Origin: a virus
DNA length: 27,473 nt
Direction: 5' to 3' (one strand)
IMG/VR virus record: IMGVR_UViG_3300044491_000211
Span: 1 to 27,473 of that record
Part shown: positions 1-8,006 of the stretch, one piece after another
Position numbering within the stretch: position 1 is the first letter of the stretch
Layout of the letters: each line of letters begins with the position of its first letter
Translations under genes and position numbers: made by a program
Notes under the pieces: generated by a model
The model's input: only the letters and a program-made list of their open reading frames with translations
Databases searched by the model: none
What the model was told of the DNA's origin: nothing

Positions 1-1
1 A

Positions 2-715
2 ACAGGTGGTCAAAATACATTCTTTGGTCAGCAAGCAGGGTATTGGGTGAGTTCTGGTACTAAAAATACCATCATTGGACGCTTTGACGGCAACCAAGGC
101 GGCTTGGACATCCGCACCTCAAGCAACAACATCGTGCTGTCTGATGGGGATGGTAATCCAAACTTAATTGTTGATAACAATGGCCGTTTAATCAGTGGCA
201 CTACCTCTCAGCTAGGTCAAGTTACAATAGAAAATCAGTCAAATAATACTGGTATAAGTGTGAGGCAAACGAGTAGTTCCATAAATTACTCTGCAATAAA
301 TATAATCAATGACTATGCAACAGGGGGTCAAACTGGATTACAAATTAGATTTGGCGATACAAGTAACTCTGAAGTTGGTTCAATTAGAAGTAGTGTATCA
401 TCTACATCATACAACACCTCATCTGACTATCGCCTAAAAGAAAACGTTGTTGAGCTAACAGGTGCAACAACACGCTTAAAGCAGCTAGAACCAAAACGGT
501 TCAACTTCATTGCTGATGCAGACACAACAGTGGATGGTTTCCTAGCGCACGAAGTTCAGGCAGTTGTACCAGAGGCAATTCACGGCACAAAAGATGAGGT
601 CGATGATGATGGTAATCCTGTCTACCAAGGCATTGACCAAAGCAAGCTAGTACCACTCTTGGTCGCTACAATCAAAGAACTAGAGGCACGGATCACTGCC
701 CTAGAAAACGCATAA
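2..715 (+). CDS. Tail fibre/spike C-terminus with S74 intramolecular chaperone (5' truncated by window edge)
   Basis: The reading frame is open from base 2 to the TAA at 713-715, so the apparent GTG at 47 is internal and the gene starts outside the window. The first visible residues (TGGQNTFFGQQAGYW) are typical of fibre shaft repeats. From about base 422 the protein reads SDYRLKENV, followed by a LKQLEPKRFNF segment, a GFLAHEVQ segment and a final KELEARITALENA helix. This is the Peptidase_S74 (endosialidase-type) chaperone, which trimerises the fibre and cuts itself off using the Ser/Lys pair in SDxxLKxNV. The product would sit at the tail tip and bind the host surface. The DNA is visibly richer in A+T than the genes after 1376, which suits an exchangeable host-range gene. 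Confidence 0.9.
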   Translation, partial: TGGQNTFFGQQAGYWVSSGTKNTIIGRFDGNQGGLDIRTSSNNIVLSDGDGNPNLIVDNNGRLISGTTSQLGQVTIENQSNNTGISVRQTSSSINYSAINIINDYATGGQTGLQIRFGDTSNSEVGSIRSSVSSTSYNTSSDYRLKENVVELTGATTRLKQLEPKRFNFIADADTTVDGFLAHEVQAVVPEAIHGTKDEVDDDGNPVYQGIDQSKLVPLLVATIKELEARITALENA

Positions 716-733
716 TCAGAAAAGGAAAAAGCT

Positions 734-1045
734 ATGGCTATCACTTACACTTGGTCTATCTCCAACATGGAGCATGAAATATCAGACGGTGCTGTAATCA
801 CTGCACACTGGTATTGCTTAGGCACTGACGCAGATGGAATTTCTGCACGTTCTTATGGAACAACATCATACACACCAGACCCATCAGCCGCAGGGTTTAT
901 ACCTTACGCTGACTTGACTGAAGAAATAGTCTTAGGCTGGGTACACGGATCGGTGGATAAGGATGCCACTGAAGCTGCTATTGCTGCTAAGATTGATGCG
1001 ATAGCTAATCCAACCACTGCTGACGGAGTTCCGTGGGCAGCATAA
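734..1045 (+). CDS. Small conserved phage protein after the tail fibre
   Basis: A 103-aa protein starting at ATG 734, preceded by an AAAGGAAAAAG-type ribosome site. It opens MAITYTWSISNME, has a W/Y-rich first half that looks like a beta structure (HWYCLGTDADG), and ends in an Ala-rich helix. Short proteins opening this way are common next to tail-fibre genes in marine phages, where they have no known function. Position suggests a fibre-associated or assembly role, but this is inferred from neighbourhood only. It shares the low G+C of the fibre gene. Confidence 0.75.
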   Translation: MAITYTWSISNMEHEISDGAVITAHWYCLGTDADGISARSYGTTSYTPDPSAAGFIPYADLTEEIVLGWVHGSVDKDATEAAIAAKIDAIANPTTADGVPWAA

Positions 1046-1062
1046 CATGAAAGGAGATCAAC

Positions 1063-1269
1063 GTGACTGAAGACAAAAAGGTCATTACGATTGACGATGT
1101 AGAATACACTGAAGATCAACTGAGCGACACTGCAAAGATGTGCATAAATCACATCAATTCGCTAGACCAGAAGATCGGATCTGCGCAGTTTAACTTGGTG
1201 CAGCTTCAGATGGGCAGGCAGGGCTTCATGGCCGAGCTAAAAGCTGCCCTTGAGCCTGACGCGGAATAG
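1063..1269 (+). CDS. Small conserved phage protein, helical
   Basis: A 68-aa protein using GTG 1063, chosen because a strong AAGGAG lies at 1051-1056. It opens with a short beta-like strand (KKVITIDDVEYTEDQL) followed by a long helix (QKIGSAQFNLVQLQMGRQGFMAELKAALE). Similar small proteins occur beside tail-fibre genes in marine phages with no assigned function. It is the last gene before the terminator at 1295-1317, so it closes the fibre transcription unit. Confidence 0.75.
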   Translation: MTEDKKVITIDDVEYTEDQLSDTAKMCINHINSLDQKIGSAQFNLVQLQMGRQGFMAELKAALEPDAE

Positions 1270-1294
1270 CCGCGCAGCATAACGAAAACGCTAG

Positions 1295-1317
1295 GGGCAG
1301 CAAAACGCTGCCCTTTT
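1295..1317 (+). terminator. Intrinsic terminator after the tail-fibre module
   Basis: Perfect 7-bp stem GGGCAGC (1295-1301) and GCTGCCC (1307-1313), loop AAAAC, followed directly by TTTT (1314-1317). It lies 25 bases after the stop of the preceding gene and marks the end of the low-G+C block. Confidence 0.85.
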
Positions 1318-1344
1318 GCGCATCAAATGGTCATGTGTTACACT
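1316..1344 (+). promoter_or_regulatory. Candidate sigma70-type promoter for the tail/ejection operon
   Basis: TTGCGC at 1316-1321 and TACACT at 1339-1344 are separated by exactly 17 bases, just after the terminator and 32 bases upstream of the ATG at 1376. The hexamers are only moderate matches to TTGACA/TATAAT. Confidence 0.4.
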
Positions 1345-1375
1345 GCGGCAAGCGCGCAACACCAACGAGGCAACG

Positions 1376-2857
1376 ATGGCCCTGATTAGATTAGACGTAC
1401 CCGCTGGGGTTTACCGCAACGGAACCGACTTGCAGAGCATGGGCCGCTGGCGCGATGCTAGTTTGATCCGTTGGATCGACGGCACGATGCAGCCGGTCAG
1501 GGGTTGGCGCACAAGATCCAACACCGCCACGAACGCCACGCCGCGTGGAATGCTTACTTGGTCAGACAATACCAATGCCAGACATATTGCCACCGGCACG
1601 TATAACAAGCTCTACGTCTACAACAGCTCCGGCGTGCAATACGACATCACGCCGGTCGGCCTGACCGCTGGCCGCGAAGACGCCATAGCGTTTACCGGCT
1701 TCGGCGGCGGCTTGTTTGGCAGCTACGCATACGGCGTTGCGCGGCCTGACACTGTACGCATCCAGCCAGCCACCGCGTGGAACTTGCAGGCGTGGGGGCA
1801 GTATCTGCTGGCCAACAACGAAGACGACGGCAAGGTTTACGAGTGGCAGCTAAACACCGGCGCGGTCGCCGCGCAAGTCGCCAACGCGCCTGTCGATAAC
1901 AAGAGCATCGTCGTATCAGCTGAGCGCTTCCTATTCTGCCTCGGCGCTGGCGGCAATCCGCGCCTTGTCCAGTGGTCTGACCGCGAAGACAATACGACGT
2001 GGACGCCTGCCGCGACAAACGAGGCTGGCGACCTTGAGCTGCAAACCGAAGGCGAGATTATGGCGGGCGTTTCCGTGCGCGGCCAGACGCTTATTCTGAC
2101 GACGCGTGACGCGCATGTCGCCAACTACATTGGCCCGCCATACGTCTACGGCATTGAGCGCGTCGGGTCTTCCTGCGGGTTGGCTGCAAAGCTTGCATAC
2201 GCCAACGTGGACGTCGGCTGCTTCTGGATGGGCGTGCATGCGTTCTACGCCTACACAGGCGGCGGCGTGCAGGAGATCCAGAGCGACGTTTCTGACTACG
2301 TTTTCAACGACATCAACCGCGCGCAGATCAGCAAGGCGTTTGCCATGTCAAACGGCCAATACGGGGAGGTGTGGTGGTTCTACCCGTCCAGCTCGTCCAC
2401 AGAAAACGACCGCTACGTGGCATATAATTACGTCGAAAATACGTGGTCGATCGGTACGCTATCGCGTACGGCGGGAACAGACGCAGGCACATTCCGTCAG
2501 CCGATGATGGCCGACCCGTCTGACAATAAGATATACGAGCATGAGATCGGGTTTGAGTATGGCGGCCTGACGCCGTTTGCGGAAACTGGCCCCATCATGC
2601 TTGGCTCCGGCGATAACGTTGTCAGCGTGACGGAGATGATCCCCGACGAGAAAACGCAGGGCGATGTCAGCGCCACGTTTAAGACGCGTTTCTATCCCAA
2701 CGGCACCGAGAGGTCATACGGGCCGTTTAGCATGTCAAACCCCACCAGCATGCGCTTCACTGGCCGTCAGGTGCGTATGCGCGTTGACGGCGCACGGCTT
2801 GCCGACTGGCGGGTTGGCATAAACCGGCTTGACGCTGTTGCGGGTGGCCGTAGATGA
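1376..2857 (+). CDS. Tail hub / packaged-DNA stabilisation-like structural protein
   Basis: A 493-aa protein. ATG 1376 is chosen over the upstream ATG-like start at 1316 because that start lies inside the terminator T-run; an AACGAGG ribosome site precedes 1376. The chain opens MALIRLDVPAGVYRNGTDLQ and then shows repeated strands with W and aromatic clusters (IRWIDGTMQPVRGWR, VWWFYPSSSSTENDRYVAYNY), consistent with a beta-propeller-like body. Proteins with this opening are virion components in many podoviruses, with a position and size like the P22 gp10 tail hub/stabiliser (472 aa). It heads an overlapping series of structural genes (ATGA overlap with the next). The structural role is fairly sure; the exact hub assignment is inference. 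Confidence 0.7.
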   Translation: MALIRLDVPAGVYRNGTDLQSMGRWRDASLIRWIDGTMQPVRGWRTRSNTATNATPRGMLTWSDNTNARHIATGTYNKLYVYNSSGVQYDITPVGLTAGREDAIAFTGFGGGLFGSYAYGVARPDTVRIQPATAWNLQAWGQYLLANNEDDGKVYEWQLNTGAVAAQVANAPVDNKSIVVSAERFLFCLGAGGNPRLVQWSDREDNTTWTPAATNEAGDLELQTEGEIMAGVSVRGQTLILTTRDAHVANYIGPPYVYGIERVGSSCGLAAKLAYANVDVGCFWMGVHAFYAYTGGGVQEIQSDVSDYVFNDINRAQISKAFAMSNGQYGEVWWFYPSSSSTENDRYVAYNYVENTWSIGTLSRTAGTDAGTFRQPMMADPSDNKIYEHEIGFEYGGLTPFAETGPIMLGSGDNVVSVTEMIPDEKTQGDVSATFKTRFYPNGTERSYGPFSMSNPTSMRFTGRQVRMRVDGARLADWRVGINRLDAVAGGRR

Positions 2858-3516
2858 CGCAGCAGTACCGCGCACCAGAGCCGCAGGGCGATGACTGGAA
2901 GTCATGGGCGCGGCGCATGATGCTGTATCTTGGCCAGACGCGATCACCGCTTGTGCAGCAGACGGGCGACGAGAGCGCGGCAGAAGATGGCGTGCTGATG
3001 TGGGATCGCATAAACTTGTATCCCGTTGTCAGCAAAAACGGCGAGTGGCGGCAAGTTGTGCTGGAAGACGGCCACGCAGATTTCATGCTGACGTCAGACG
3101 TCACGCCTGTTGCCGCCAACACGGCGTACAAGCTCACATATGACGCGCCCAGCGGCAATGACGGCATCACGCAAGGCACGCCAGCGTCGCGCATTGTGTT
3201 CGAGGAGGCGGGCCAATATGTTGTATCGTTCTCGGCGCAAATATCATCAACGTCAGCCAGCACTGTTCACTTCTACTTCTGGCCAAGCGTCAACGGCACC
3301 AACGTGGCAAACAGCGGCATGACCACTGCGCTGCACCAGAATAACGCCACGCTGGTCACGTCGCGCACGCAGATATTCACGCTTGCGGCTGGTGACTACT
3401 TGGAAGTGAATTACATGATCGACAGCACGTCGGGCTTTCTCAATTACACCGCAGCGTCTTCGCCGGTTCCAGCGATTCCCGCGTCAACTTTAGCGATTAC
3501 GAGGCTTCATGGATAA
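2854..3516 (+). CDS. Virion fibre-like protein with C-terminal C1q/TNF-like jelly-roll
   Basis: A 220-aa protein whose ATG overlaps the previous stop (ATGA, 2854-2857), implying coupled translation. Residues 1-80 form an amphipathic head with WKSWARRMMLYL. From about residue 90 to the end, alternating strands (GQYVVSFSAQIS, VHFYFWPSVNGT, TQIFTLAAGDYLEVNYMID, STLAITRL) follow the pattern of C1q/TNF-like jelly-roll trimers used in phage receptor-binding and head-fibre proteins. It could be a tail appendage or a second receptor-binding protein. Fold assignment is by eye from the strand pattern. Confidence 0.6.
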   Translation: MTQQYRAPEPQGDDWKSWARRMMLYLGQTRSPLVQQTGDESAAEDGVLMWDRINLYPVVSKNGEWRQVVLEDGHADFMLTSDVTPVAANTAYKLTYDAPSGNDGITQGTPASRIVFEEAGQYVVSFSAQISSTSASTVHFYFWPSVNGTNVANSGMTTALHQNNATLVTSRTQIFTLAAGDYLEVNYMIDSTSGFLNYTAASSPVPAIPASTLAITRLHG

Positions 3517-3871
3517 AGAGCTTGAGAGATGCCGCGACTGGATTGAGGCCGCTTTGGAGTATTCCGGCGGCACGCATGACTTCATTGACGTGGCCGAAGG
3601 TATATACAAGGGAACGATGCAGCTCTGGCCAACGCCGAGGGGGTGCATAGTGACCGAAATAGTGGTATATCCGAGGAAGAAAGTTTTAAACGTGTTTCTT
3701 GGTGGCGGCGAGTTGGATCAGATTTTAGAAATGCATGAAGATGTGATAGCATGGGCAAAAGCGCAAGGATGCTCTGCATTGACCATGACGGGCCGGTTTG
3801 GCTGGAAGAAACCACTGAAGGCGCATGGCTGGACGCCACTGCACGCCTCATATGTGAAGGAGTTTGAATAA
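3509..3871 (+). CDS. Small virion-associated protein, GNAT-like pattern (T7 gp13-like)
   Basis: A 120-aa protein overlapping the previous gene by 8 bases (ATG 3509, upstream TAA 3514-3516). It has IVTEIVVYPRKKVLNVFLGGG (paired strands), a long helix, then CSALTMTGRFGWKKPLKAHGW, and closes with an aromatic HASYVKEFE. That layout, in particular the GRxGWxxxLKxxGW segment, resembles the N-acetyltransferase-like internal virion protein gp13 family of T7-like phages, which helps virion assembly without known acetyl transfer. It sits just before the ejection-protein genes, the position expected for such a factor. Confidence 0.5.
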   Translation: MDKELERCRDWIEAALEYSGGTHDFIDVAEGIYKGTMQLWPTPRGCIVTEIVVYPRKKVLNVFLGGGELDQILEMHEDVIAWAKAQGCSALTMTGRFGWKKPLKAHGWTPLHASYVKEFE

Positions 3872-5436
3872 TGTCAGGCGGCAAGGGCGGGTCAACAACG
3901 TCATCAGTTACGATCCCAGAATACATTGAAGAGGCGGCGCGCCGTAACTTGGCAAAGGCCGAAGGCATCAGCCAGATTGGGTACGTGCCATATTACGGGC
4001 CGGACGTCGCCGCATTTACGCCGTTCCAGCAGGCGGGCTTCCAGCAGACCGCTGACGTTGCATCCGCGTTTGGCTTAGCTTCTCCGACAGCTCAAGCAGA
4101 CGTCATGGGTGGCATGGCCCCGCCAACGCAATATGCGGGCGGCGTGTCTGGCTACAGCGCCGCGCCAATGTACGAGCAATCTGTTGCCGAGCTTGCCGCG
4201 CAACGCCCAGCGCAGAAAGATTTTATCGACAGCTTCTTCATTGATCCCGTGACCGGCCAAGTCGGATCACGCGTCCAGCAGCCCGTTGACTATGGCCAAT
4301 ATATGACGGGCGCGCAGGAGCGTGAGCGTGATCGGCAAAACCAGTTGGCCGTCGCAAGAGCAGAATCCGGCGAATATTCCGGCCCGATGACGATGAACCC
4401 CGACGCATCGCCGTCAGACAGAGACAACGCCATGCAGTTCCACGCGACCCACATGGGTCGTGGATCTGATAACTGGCAGACCGCTGACGAAATTATGTTC
4501 CAACAGGGCAAGATTAACGCGGCTGGCTTCCCGATTGACGCGCAGGGCAATGTCATAGTTGGCACCCCAGAAAGCGTTGCGGGGAATATTGGAGACTTCT
4601 TGGCGAAAGGCGGCTTTATCGGTGCCGCTGGCGAGGCGCTTGGCATTCTGCCGTCAACAGGTGAGAAGATCATGACGGCGGCGGGCATGCCTCCCGTGAG
4701 CATAGATGACCCGATGTTTGCGGGCGGCGCTGCTGGGTTTAACGATCCAGACGGCCCAAGCGCAACGCAAATAGCCGCTGAGGCCAGCATGGGGCTTGAC
4801 CCGTTTGGCGGCGCTGGGAGGCCGATTGCCATCAGCACCCCTGCCTCACCGCCGCCGATTTCGGTTGCCCCAAGCCCAGCGCAAATAACTGCTGAGGCAA
4901 ACATGGGTCTTGATCCGTTTGGTGGCGCTGGGAGGCCGATTGTCGGCGTTGACACTGCCCCCATAGTTGGCACAGCTCCGTCTGGATCAAACATATATGC
5001 TCTAACGCCATCAGGAGATGGTTCATACACTTTCAAGGGCGGCAAGGATGTAGAAGGCGGCTCGGCAGGCGGCGGCGGTGTGGAGAAGATCCTGTGCTGC
5101 GCATATTACAATCTTGGCTACCTGCCGCGCGAAATCTGGCGCTTGGATCAGCGTTACGGCGTGTGGCTGCACCGCAATGATCCTGAGCTTATGGAAGGAT
5201 ACCACGCGTGGGCTGCTCCGCTGGCTGAGTATATACAGAAGGATACACGCGGGGCCAAAGTTGCCCGCGCGGTGATGTGGCCCATTGTTAAGGCGTGGGC
5301 GGCAGAGATGGCGCACAAGCAGCGCCCAGAGAAGCACAAGCCGAATGTGGTCGGCAAGATGATTATGGCGATTGGCGAGCCGTTTAGCCGCGTGTGCGGC
5401 ATGCTCAAGCCCCGCGCAATACGAGGAGAAGCATAA
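3871..5436 (+). CDS. Large virion/internal protein with a 38-residue repeat
   Basis: A 521-aa protein; ATG 3871 overlaps the preceding TAA (TAATG). It opens MSGGKGGSTTSSVTIPEYIE, a Gly/Ser lead followed by a helical segment common in podovirus internal or tail proteins that pair with the next gene. The middle is Gly/Ala/Pro-rich and low in structure, with one 24-residue segment present twice (MGLDPFGGAGRPI core). The last 120 residues are quite different: Cys-, Trp- and Arg-rich helices (EKILCCAYYNLGYLPREIW, WPIVKAWAAEMAHKQRPEKH), likely the conserved functional domain. It is probably ejected or tail-internal; the function is not known. Confidence 0.65.
   Translation: MSGGKGGSTTSSVTIPEYIEEAARRNLAKAEGISQIGYVPYYGPDVAAFTPFQQAGFQQTADVASAFGLASPTAQADVMGGMAPPTQYAGGVSGYSAAPMYEQSVAELAAQRPAQKDFIDSFFIDPVTGQVGSRVQQPVDYGQYMTGAQERERDRQNQLAVARAESGEYSGPMTMNPDASPSDRDNAMQFHATHMGRGSDNWQTADEIMFQQGKINAAGFPIDAQGNVIVGTPESVAGNIGDFLAKGGFIGAAGEALGILPSTGEKIMTAAGMPPVSIDDPMFAGGAAGFNDPDGPSATQIAAEASMGLDPFGGAGRPIAISTPASPPPISVAPSPAQITAEANMGLDPFGGAGRPIVGVDTAPIVGTAPSGSNIYALTPSGDGSYTFKGGKDVEGGSAGGGGVEKILCCAYYNLGYLPREIWRLDQRYGVWLHRNDPELMEGYHAWAAPLAEYIQKDTRGAKVARAVMWPIVKAWAAEMAHKQRPEKHKPNVVGKMIMAIGEPFSRVCGMLKPRAIRGEA
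4758..4941 (+). repeat. Direct repeat inside the 521-aa virion protein
   Basis: Copy 1 at about 4758-4827 and copy 2 at about 4872-4941 are offset by exactly 114 bases (38 codons). Both encode MGLDPFGGAGRPI preceded by a QIxAEA segment. Most differences are synonymous third-base changes, so the duplication is old enough to have diverged under protein-level constraint. Confidence 0.85.
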
Positions 5437-6425
5437 TGGCTGGACAAGGTGCAAAGGGCGGCGGTCAGGTCGCAATGCCAGCAGCGCAGGCGATGGGCGG
5501 GCCGCCGATGCCAAGCGCCGGAATGCGTGGCAGTTCAATGAGCAACGTGCCTGCGATACCGGTGATGCCAGCGATGCCAGCGAAGGGCGGTGTGGGCGGC
5601 CAGCCAGCAGCCCCTCTGCCAAGCCAAGCGCAATACGCGCCGCTCGCTCCGCAGGGTCAGTTCAACGTAAATCAGGCAGCGGCTGGCGCATTGCAGCAGG
5701 CAATGGGCGCGACGCAGCAGGGTCTAGGCTTCACGCCGATGGGCATACGCCCGACCGCCTACCGGCCATCGCAGATCGCAGGCACAAGCCTCGCGCCATA
5801 CACCAACCCGTATGAGAGCCAAGTCGTGCAGCAGACGATGCGTGACATTGGCACCGCGCAGGAGCAGGCGCTAAATCTGCAAGGCGCGCAGGCGCAGCGT
5901 GCAGGCGCGTTCGGCGGCTCACGCCAAGGCATTGCCGAGGCCGAGACGCGGCTTGGCTACGGGCAGCAGGCGCTAGACGCCGCGTCAAGGCTGCGCCAGC
6001 AGGGCTACCAGACTGCACTTGGCCTCGCCGGTCAGGATGTCGGCGCTCAGACGGCGGCGGCGCAATTTGCGGCGCAGCAGCGGGCATCAGCTCAGGCGCA
6101 AAACTTGGCGGCGCAGCAGGCTGCAATGGGAACGCGTTTGGGTGCAGCTCAGCAGCTCGCCGGACTTGGCCAGCAGGCATTCGGCACAGGGCAAGCGATC
6201 CAGCAGCAGCAGATGCAGCAGGGTCTACTGCAGCAGATGTTGCAGCAGTCGCTCATCGACGCGGCCAAGGCGCAATATGCAGGCTACACCGGCGCGCCTT
6301 CGGCGGCGCTTGCGGCGCCATTGGCGGCGCTTGGGGCAACGCCAGACCAGTCAACGACGACGAAGTCAATGCAGCCGGGGTTGTTCAACTATCTGCAGCT
6401 TGGCGCAAGCATGTTCCCGAGGTAG
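5436..6425 (+). CDS. Internal virion (ejection) protein A-like, Gln/Ala-rich helical
   Basis: A 329-aa protein. ATG 5436 is used because it overlaps the previous TAA (TAATG) and has GAGGAG at 5423-5428; an upstream in-frame ATG at 5394 lacks both. After a Gly/Pro/Met-rich lead of about 100 residues comes a long Ala/Gln helix region (NPYESQVVQQTMRDIG, GAFGGSRQGIAEAETRLGYG, QQQQMQQGLLQQMLQQS). The GAFGGSRQ segment is common in podovirus internal virion proteins. With the next two genes it makes three successive large proteins of the kind ejected into the host envelope (compare P22 gp7/gp20/gp16 or T7 gp14/15/16). Confident as virion protein, less so as ejection protein. Confidence 0.65.
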   Translation: MAGQGAKGGGQVAMPAAQAMGGPPMPSAGMRGSSMSNVPAIPVMPAMPAKGGVGGQPAAPLPSQAQYAPLAPQGQFNVNQAAAGALQQAMGATQQGLGFTPMGIRPTAYRPSQIAGTSLAPYTNPYESQVVQQTMRDIGTAQEQALNLQGAQAQRAGAFGGSRQGIAEAETRLGYGQQALDAASRLRQQGYQTALGLAGQDVGAQTAAAQFAAQQRASAQAQNLAAQQAAMGTRLGAAQQLAGLGQQAFGTGQAIQQQQMQQGLLQQMLQQSLIDAAKAQYAGYTGAPSAALAAPLAALGATPDQSTTTKSMQPGLFNYLQLGASMFPR

Positions 6426-6428
6426 TAG

Positions 6429-8006
6429 ATGGATTATCGTCAAGCAGCCAGAGACGCAGCCAGCAAATACGGGATAGACCCCGAAATGTTCTTGCGCCTC
6501 ATCCAGCAGGAGAGCAGCTTTAGGCCGGACGTCGTAAGCCCGAAGGGCGCTATCGGCCTCGGCCAGCTCATGCCTGCGACGGCCAAGGAGCTTGGCGTAG
6601 ACCCGACAGACCCGATGCAAAACTTGGAAGGCGCTGCAAAGTATCTAAGCCAGCAGCTAAAGCGTTTTGGAGATCCGTCGCTTGCGCTGGCCGCGTATAA
6701 CGCTGGGCCAACGCGTGTGGCTAAGCTTGGCAGGGTGCCAAATATTGCGGAAACGCAAAACTATGTGAAGACGATTTTAGGAGAAGGGCAAACCACAATG
6801 GCAACTCCAATGGATAGGGCGCGCGAAGAAGAGCTGCGCATGCAGATGCTGGCCAGCGGAACGGCCCCACAAACAGCGCCACGCGCGCCACTGTCAGCGC
6901 TTCGGCAGGATCGCCCGCAGGCAGCGGCAGCGCCGCAGCAGCGCAGAGGCGGCTTCGGCGGCATCATGGATTACCTTGGCACGCCAAGCCCGACGACGGG
7001 TCTAAGTAGAGCGGAGCAGTTTGCTGCGGCGCTCGATCCGCTCATCATGCCGGAGCTGCGTGCTGGCGAGGCGATCAGGGCGCGCGGCACGCAGCGGCAG
7101 GCGGCTGCCAAGCGAAACAAGACGATTGAATACTTGGAGAAATATTCTCCAGAAGCTGCTGACTTGATGCGTGGCGGCTTGCTAAACGCATCAGAAGCGT
7201 TGAAAATATCAAGAGACACAGAGGCGCGGTCTTTGGCTAAGCGTGCATCTGAGGCGCTCCAATCAGGCGACATGCAGACAGCGATGGCGATTTTAACCCA
7301 GCTCTCGCCAACTGCGATGGGCCAGCAGATTGCAGCGCAAGCGGTCAAGCCGCCAAGCGAAATACTGGGCGGCGGCAAATACACCGTGACCTACCCAGAA
7401 GGCAGAAGCGGCGAGCCGGTAATCACCATAAACGAAGACGTGGTAGCCGCAGAGCAGCGTATTGCGCAAGCAGAGCGCGAGGCGAGAAGGGAGGCCACTG
7501 GCTTGCCGACAGACGCAAGGAAGGCAGAAGAAGCTGACTTTGAGGCGATCACGGCAATAGACAATTTGATGCAGGACATATCTGGCATCATTGGTGACTT
7601 TGGGTATGACCCAGCGACAAAAGAGTTTACCGGCCCGCTTGATATTGGCCTTTCTGGGTTTCTTAAAGGAGCCTTTGGTTCAATAGGCGTCGGCGGGCAG
7701 GGCGCAATAGAAACCGCCAAAGCGCGCGACGAATTTGAAAGATTTAAAACGCGACTTGTAAATACAAGCCTACGTTTGAATAAAGGCGTTCAGACTGAAG
7801 GCGATGCGCAAAGAGCGGCAAAAGAGCTTGGAGACGCTCGCACTGAGGCAACAGCATACGCTGCGATCCAAGAGCTTCTAAGGATAAACCAGAGAGCGCG
7901 TGACAATCGCTCTGCGGCGATAGCGCGACGTAGAGAGCGGTTTAAGCTAGACCCAGTTGAGGTTCCAGAAGGCACGGCCCCAGATTTAAAGTGGAGCATT
8001 AAATAA
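6429..8006 (+). CDS. Ejection protein with N-terminal SLT lytic transglycosylase
   Basis: A 525-aa protein starting at ATG 6429, three bases after the previous stop. Residues 1-120 are a soluble lytic transglycosylase domain: catalytic Glu28 in IQQESSF, then [10 protein letters not shown] (about 40-49), and AYNAGP near residue 89. The enzyme cleaves the MurNAc-GlcNAc bond in peptidoglycan with anhydro-sugar formation, here presumably to open the cell wall locally during DNA entry. The remaining 400 residues are helical and include a low-complexity Ala/Gln linker. Position among ejection genes and the fused domain resemble T7 gp16, although that protein is much longer. TAATG overlap with the next gene. 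Confidence 0.85.
   Translation: MDYRQAARDAASKYGIDPEMFLRLIQQESSFRPDVVSPKGAIGLGQLMPATAKELGVDPTDPMQNLEGAAKYLSQQLKRFGDPSLALAAYNAGPTRVAKLGRVPNIAETQNYVKTILGEGQTTMATPMDRAREEELRMQMLASGTAPQTAPRAPLSALRQDRPQAAAAPQQRRGGFGGIMDYLGTPSPTTGLSRAEQFAAALDPLIMPELRAGEAIRARGTQRQAAAKRNKTIEYLEKYSPEAADLMRGGLLNASEALKISRDTEARSLAKRASEALQSGDMQTAMAILTQLSPTAMGQQIAAQAVKPPSEILGGGKYTVTYPEGRSGEPVITINEDVVAAEQRIAQAEREARREATGLPTDARKAEEADFEAITAIDNLMQDISGIIGDFGYDPATKEFTGPLDIGLSGFLKGAFGSIGVGGQGAIETAKARDEFERFKTRLVNTSLRLNKGVQTEGDAQRAAKELGDARTEATAYAAIQELLRINQRARDNRSAAIARRRERFKLDPVEVPEGTAPDLKWSIK

Noticed and set aside
1316-1375. N-terminal extension of the hub-like protein from 1316
   Set aside because: It would start inside the T-run of a terminator and has no ribosome site; the ATG at 1376 has one.
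4290-5045. Long minus-strand ORF of 251 aa inside the 521-aa virion protein
   Set aside because: It is a codon-bias shadow of a GC-rich plus-strand gene with many repeats; no start signals and no recognisable domain.
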